DNA of 8,268 nucleotides from UBA685 sp049890215 (GTDB lineage: Bacteria; Pseudomonadota; Alphaproteobacteria; Puniceispirillales; Puniceispirillaceae): the NCBI GenBank assembly GCA_049890215.1, contig JBMHBX010000047.1:1-8268 (forward strand), in the 5' to 3' direction. A program made the translations under genes and the position numbers. Below the pieces are notes generated by a model that made no database searches, was not told the DNA's origin, and saw nothing but the letters and a program-made list of their open reading frames with translations. Positions 6,203 to 8,268 of the stretch are shown in pieces. The first letter of the stretch is position 1, and each line of letters opens with the position of its first letter.

Positions 6203-6940
6203 ATGGCGAAGAAAAAGGAAAAAGACGGCTTTAAGGAAAATTTGAAGACTCTTGGTATTGCCTTTGTGATTGCCATTGGCTTTCGGTCATTTTTGTTTGA
6301 GCCTTTTAATATTCCCTCTGGTTCTATGATCCCGACATTGCTTGTTGGCGATTATCTGTTTGTGTCGAAATTTTCCTATGGGTATTCACGCTATTCTTTC
6401 CCTCTTGGTATTGTGCCATTTGAAGGGCGTGTGATTGCTGATAAGCCTGAAAGAGGTGATGTGGTTGTCTTTCGCCTGCCATCAAATGTGTCTGTCGATT
6501 ATATCAAGCGTATTGTGGGCCTGCCGGGGGATAGGGTGCAGGTGAAAGAAGGCAAATTATACATAAATGATACATTGGTGCCACGCCGGTCTGTTGGCAC
6601 ACAAACTGTGTCTCTTGGCTATCGTGATGTAACGATTGAAGCTTTTGAAGAGACAATGGATAATGGCAAAAGCTATATTATTCATGAAATTAGTGATAAT
6701 GACCGCATGGATAATACGGCTGTTTATACAGTTCCCGAAGGGCATTATTTCATGATGGGTGATAATCGTGACCAGTCAAAAGACAGCCGCTTTCTGGATG
6801 TGGGCACTGTGCCTTATCAGAATTTGATTGGTCGTGCTGATTTCATCTTCTTTAGTGTCGATCAGTCTGCGCGCCTGTGGGAAATCTGGAAGTGGCCCTT
6901 TGCGATACGATATGAGCGTATTGCCAATGGCATAAAGTAA
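6203..6940 (+). CDS. lepB: Signal peptidase I
   Basis: Cleaves signal peptides from exported proteins on the outer face of the inner membrane, using a Ser/Lys dyad. 245 residues from the chosen start. Seen: a lysine-rich cytoplasmic N-terminus (3-15), one membrane segment (about 16-33), then box B PSGSMIPTL (38-46) with nucleophile Ser41. Box D, DYIKRIVGLPGD (99-110), contains the general base Lys102, and box E is MGDNRDQSKDSR (185-196). All conserved boxes are intact. A single membrane segment is typical of alphaproteobacteria, unlike the two of E. coli. The start at 6203 is preferred because AAGG (6192-6195) lies 7 nt before it; ATG 6197 is too close to that site, and TTG 6143 would overlap acpS. 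The rnc gene follows after 2 nt. Confidence 0.95.
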   Translation: MAKKKEKDGFKENLKTLGIAFVIAIGFRSFLFEPFNIPSGSMIPTLLVGDYLFVSKFSYGYSRYSFPLGIVPFEGRVIADKPERGDVVVFRLPSNVSVDYIKRIVGLPGDRVQVKEGKLYINDTLVPRRSVGTQTVSLGYRDVTIEAFEETMDNGKSYIIHEISDNDRMDNTAVYTVPEGHYFMMGDNRDQSKDSRFLDVGTVPYQNLIGRADFIFFSVDQSARLWEIWKWPFAIRYERIANGIK

Positions 6941-6942
6941 TC

Positions 6943-7632
6943 ATGACCTCAGAGCCCCCGGTATTATTTGCAAAATTGCAAGATCAAATTGGTTACCAAT
7001 TCAAAGATATAAGCCTTCTTCAGGCAGCCTTAACGCATAAAAGTGCGCCTGCCTCTCAACATGGTGATTATGAAAGGCTTGAATTTTTAGGTGACAGGAT
7101 TTTGGGTCTTGAGATATCTCATGCGCTATACAGCCATTTTTCACAAGATGATCAGGGCGATCTGACAAAGCGGTTTCATGCGCTTGTCCAGCAAAATGCT
7201 TTGGTTGAAATTGCAAAAACACTGAATTTATCGTCCCTGATAGTCACTGATGCCACGCGCCAAGCCGCCAAACAGGCCTCTGTGATGGCAGATGTGGTTG
7301 AAGCGCTTATTGCGGCTATCTTTCTTGATGGTGGCATTGATGAGGCGCGGCGCTTTATTTTTAGCCATCTTGATATCACGGCAACAAGCTCTGATGATGG
7401 TATGGCAAATCCGAAATCAGCTCTTCAGGAATGGGCCATGGCACGAAGATGGGCCTTGCCATCTTATGAGGTGGTGAGCGTAGAAGGGCCTGACCATGCG
7501 CCGACCTTTGTCTGTGAGGTGATGATTGCTGATATTGGCACAATGCGTGCAAGCGGGGCGTCAAAAAAAATCGCAGAACAAAATGCAGCGCGTCATTTGC
7601 TGCAAGAATTACAAAAGAAAGAGTCACTATGA
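6943..7632 (+). CDS. rnc: Ribonuclease III
   Basis: Double-strand-specific endoribonuclease that processes the 16S and 23S rRNA precursors and some mRNAs; acts as a homodimer in the cytoplasm. The 229 residues match the family (about 226). Seen: the signature YERLEFLGDRILG (43-55) with Glu44, Glu47 and Asp51; a second acidic pair Asp117 and Glu120 in MADVVEALIAAIFLDGG (115-131); then a double-stranded-RNA-binding domain (about 156-225) beginning NPKSALQEW and ending in the helix KKIAEQNAARHLL (208-220). Active-site metal ligands are complete. It starts 2 nt after the lepB stop with no clear Shine-Dalgarno, implying coupled translation, and its stop overlaps era. There is no room for a long leader hairpin like the one RNase III cleaves in E. 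coli rnc mRNA. Confidence 0.97.
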   Translation: MTSEPPVLFAKLQDQIGYQFKDISLLQAALTHKSAPASQHGDYERLEFLGDRILGLEISHALYSHFSQDDQGDLTKRFHALVQQNALVEIAKTLNLSSLIVTDATRQAAKQASVMADVVEALIAAIFLDGGIDEARRFIFSHLDITATSSDDGMANPKSALQEWAMARRWALPSYEVVSVEGPDHAPTFVCEVMIADIGTMRASGASKKIAEQNAARHLLQELQKKESL

Positions 7633-8268
7633 CGCAGGATACGAAAGCTGGTTTTGTTGCATTATTAGGCGCACCAAATGCCGGTAAATCAACCTTGATG
7701 AATGCTATGGTGGGACAAAAAATCTCTATTGTCACACCCAAAGTGCAAACGACCCGCAGCCGCGTTAGAGGGATCGTTATGCATGAAAACAGCCAGATTA
7801 TCTTTGTTGATACGCCTGGCATTTTCAAGCCAAAGCGCCGGTTAGACAGAGCCATGGTCAGCGCTGCCTGGCAGGGGGCTGATGATGCCGATTTATTGTT
7901 GCTTCTTCATGATTGTGCGCGCAAAAAAGTTGATGATGATACGCTTGCGATTATGGCATCCCTCAAAGAGCTTGCCAGGCCTGTGACGTTGGTTCTCAAT
8001 AAGATTGACCTTGTTAGTCCTGAACAATTGCTTGAGCGGACAAAAGAATTATCTGAGATGATGGATTTTTCGCGAGTCTTTATGGTCTCTGCTGACAAAG
8101 ATAAGGGGCTTGATGATTTGCTCGTTTATCTGGCTGATGAGATGATGAGCGGACCTTATTTATTTGACCCTGATGATTTGTCTGATTTGCCTATGCGCCT
8201 GATGGCAGCAGAGGTAATGCGTGAGAAGCTGTTTTTGAATTTGCACCAAGAATTGCCTTATCAGCTGA
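7629..8268 (+). CDS. era: GTPase Era, C-terminus cut by window edge
   Basis: Essential GTPase that binds the 3' end of 16S rRNA and aids 30S subunit maturation. 213 codons plus one base are present. The final three bases read TGA but are not in frame, so the gene continues. Seen: Walker A/G1 GAPNAGKST (14-22), the G2 region KVQTTRSRVRG (38-48), G3 DTPGI (61-65), G4 NKID (124-127) and a G5-like SADKDKG (154-160). The linker into the KH RNA-binding domain starts near PYLFDPDDLSDLP (176-188), where the family has a similar sequence, and the KH domain itself lies outside the window. The start overlaps the rnc stop by 4 nt (ATGA), a strong sign of translational coupling, with a weak AAAGAG about 6 nt before it. 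Confidence 0.97.
   Translation, partial: MTQDTKAGFVALLGAPNAGKSTLMNAMVGQKISIVTPKVQTTRSRVRGIVMHENSQIIFVDTPGIFKPKRRLDRAMVSAAWQGADDADLLLLLHDCARKKVDDDTLAIMASLKELARPVTLVLNKIDLVSPEQLLERTKELSEMMDFSRVFMVSADKDKGLDDLLVYLADEMMSGPYLFDPDDLSDLPMRLMAAEVMREKLFLNLHQELPYQL

Noticed and set aside
7376..7855. Antisense open frame of 159 residues across the rnc-era junction
   Set aside because: Spans two well-conserved overlapping genes; translation has no domain and is best read as a shadow frame.
8266..8268. TGA at the window's end as the era stop
   Set aside because: Out of frame by one base: codon 213 ends at 8267. Era also lacks its KH domain here, so the gene runs on.

Overview
The window is a dense block of bacterial housekeeping genes whose content and order are typical of Alphaproteobacteria: folK, rpoZ, a single relA/spoT homologue (rsh), a DUF2062 membrane protein, pdxJ, acpS, lepB, rnc and era. 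A NYN-domain protein and a family-5-type uracil-DNA glycosylase are read divergently. Base composition is moderately AT-rich by eye, and the proteins have alphaproteobacterial traits: a long acidic tail on omega, one bifunctional Rel/SpoT enzyme, and pdxJ-acpS placed directly before lepB-rnc-era. A marine lineage such as SAR116 would fit, but that is only an impression; no rRNA or marker search was possible.

Layout. Positions 1-1068 (minus strand) hold a two-gene unit: the NYN protein is upstream and the UDG downstream, and the UDG is cut by the window's left edge. Positions 1069-1215 are an AT-rich divergent intergenic region of about 147 bases with a plausible minus-strand promoter. From 1216 to the right edge every gene lies on the plus strand with short gaps or overlaps: folK, 73 nt, rpoZ, 32 nt, rsh, 10 nt, DUF2062, 1-nt overlap, pdxJ, 11 nt, acpS, 41 nt, lepB, 2 nt, rnc, 4-nt overlap, era. 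Era is cut by the right edge after its GTPase domain. No stretch above 300 bases lacks a gene. I saw no tRNA, rRNA, CRISPR array, insertion sequence or phage gene.

How the genes fit together. rpoZ and rsh pair a part of the RNA polymerase ppGpp-binding site with the enzyme that makes and destroys (p)ppGpp. folK and pdxJ make cofactors (folate, pyridoxal phosphate). AcpS activates acyl carrier protein for lipid synthesis, and LepB removes signal peptides from exported proteins. RNase III and Era act in rRNA processing and 30S assembly. The NYN and UDG proteins belong to RNA cleavage/regulation and base-excision DNA repair.

I found no convincing new biological system. The points most worth checking are regulatory: a hairpin that would bury the rsh Shine-Dalgarno sequence, a perfect palindrome in the rpoZ leader, and a five-codon open frame abutting the lepB start.
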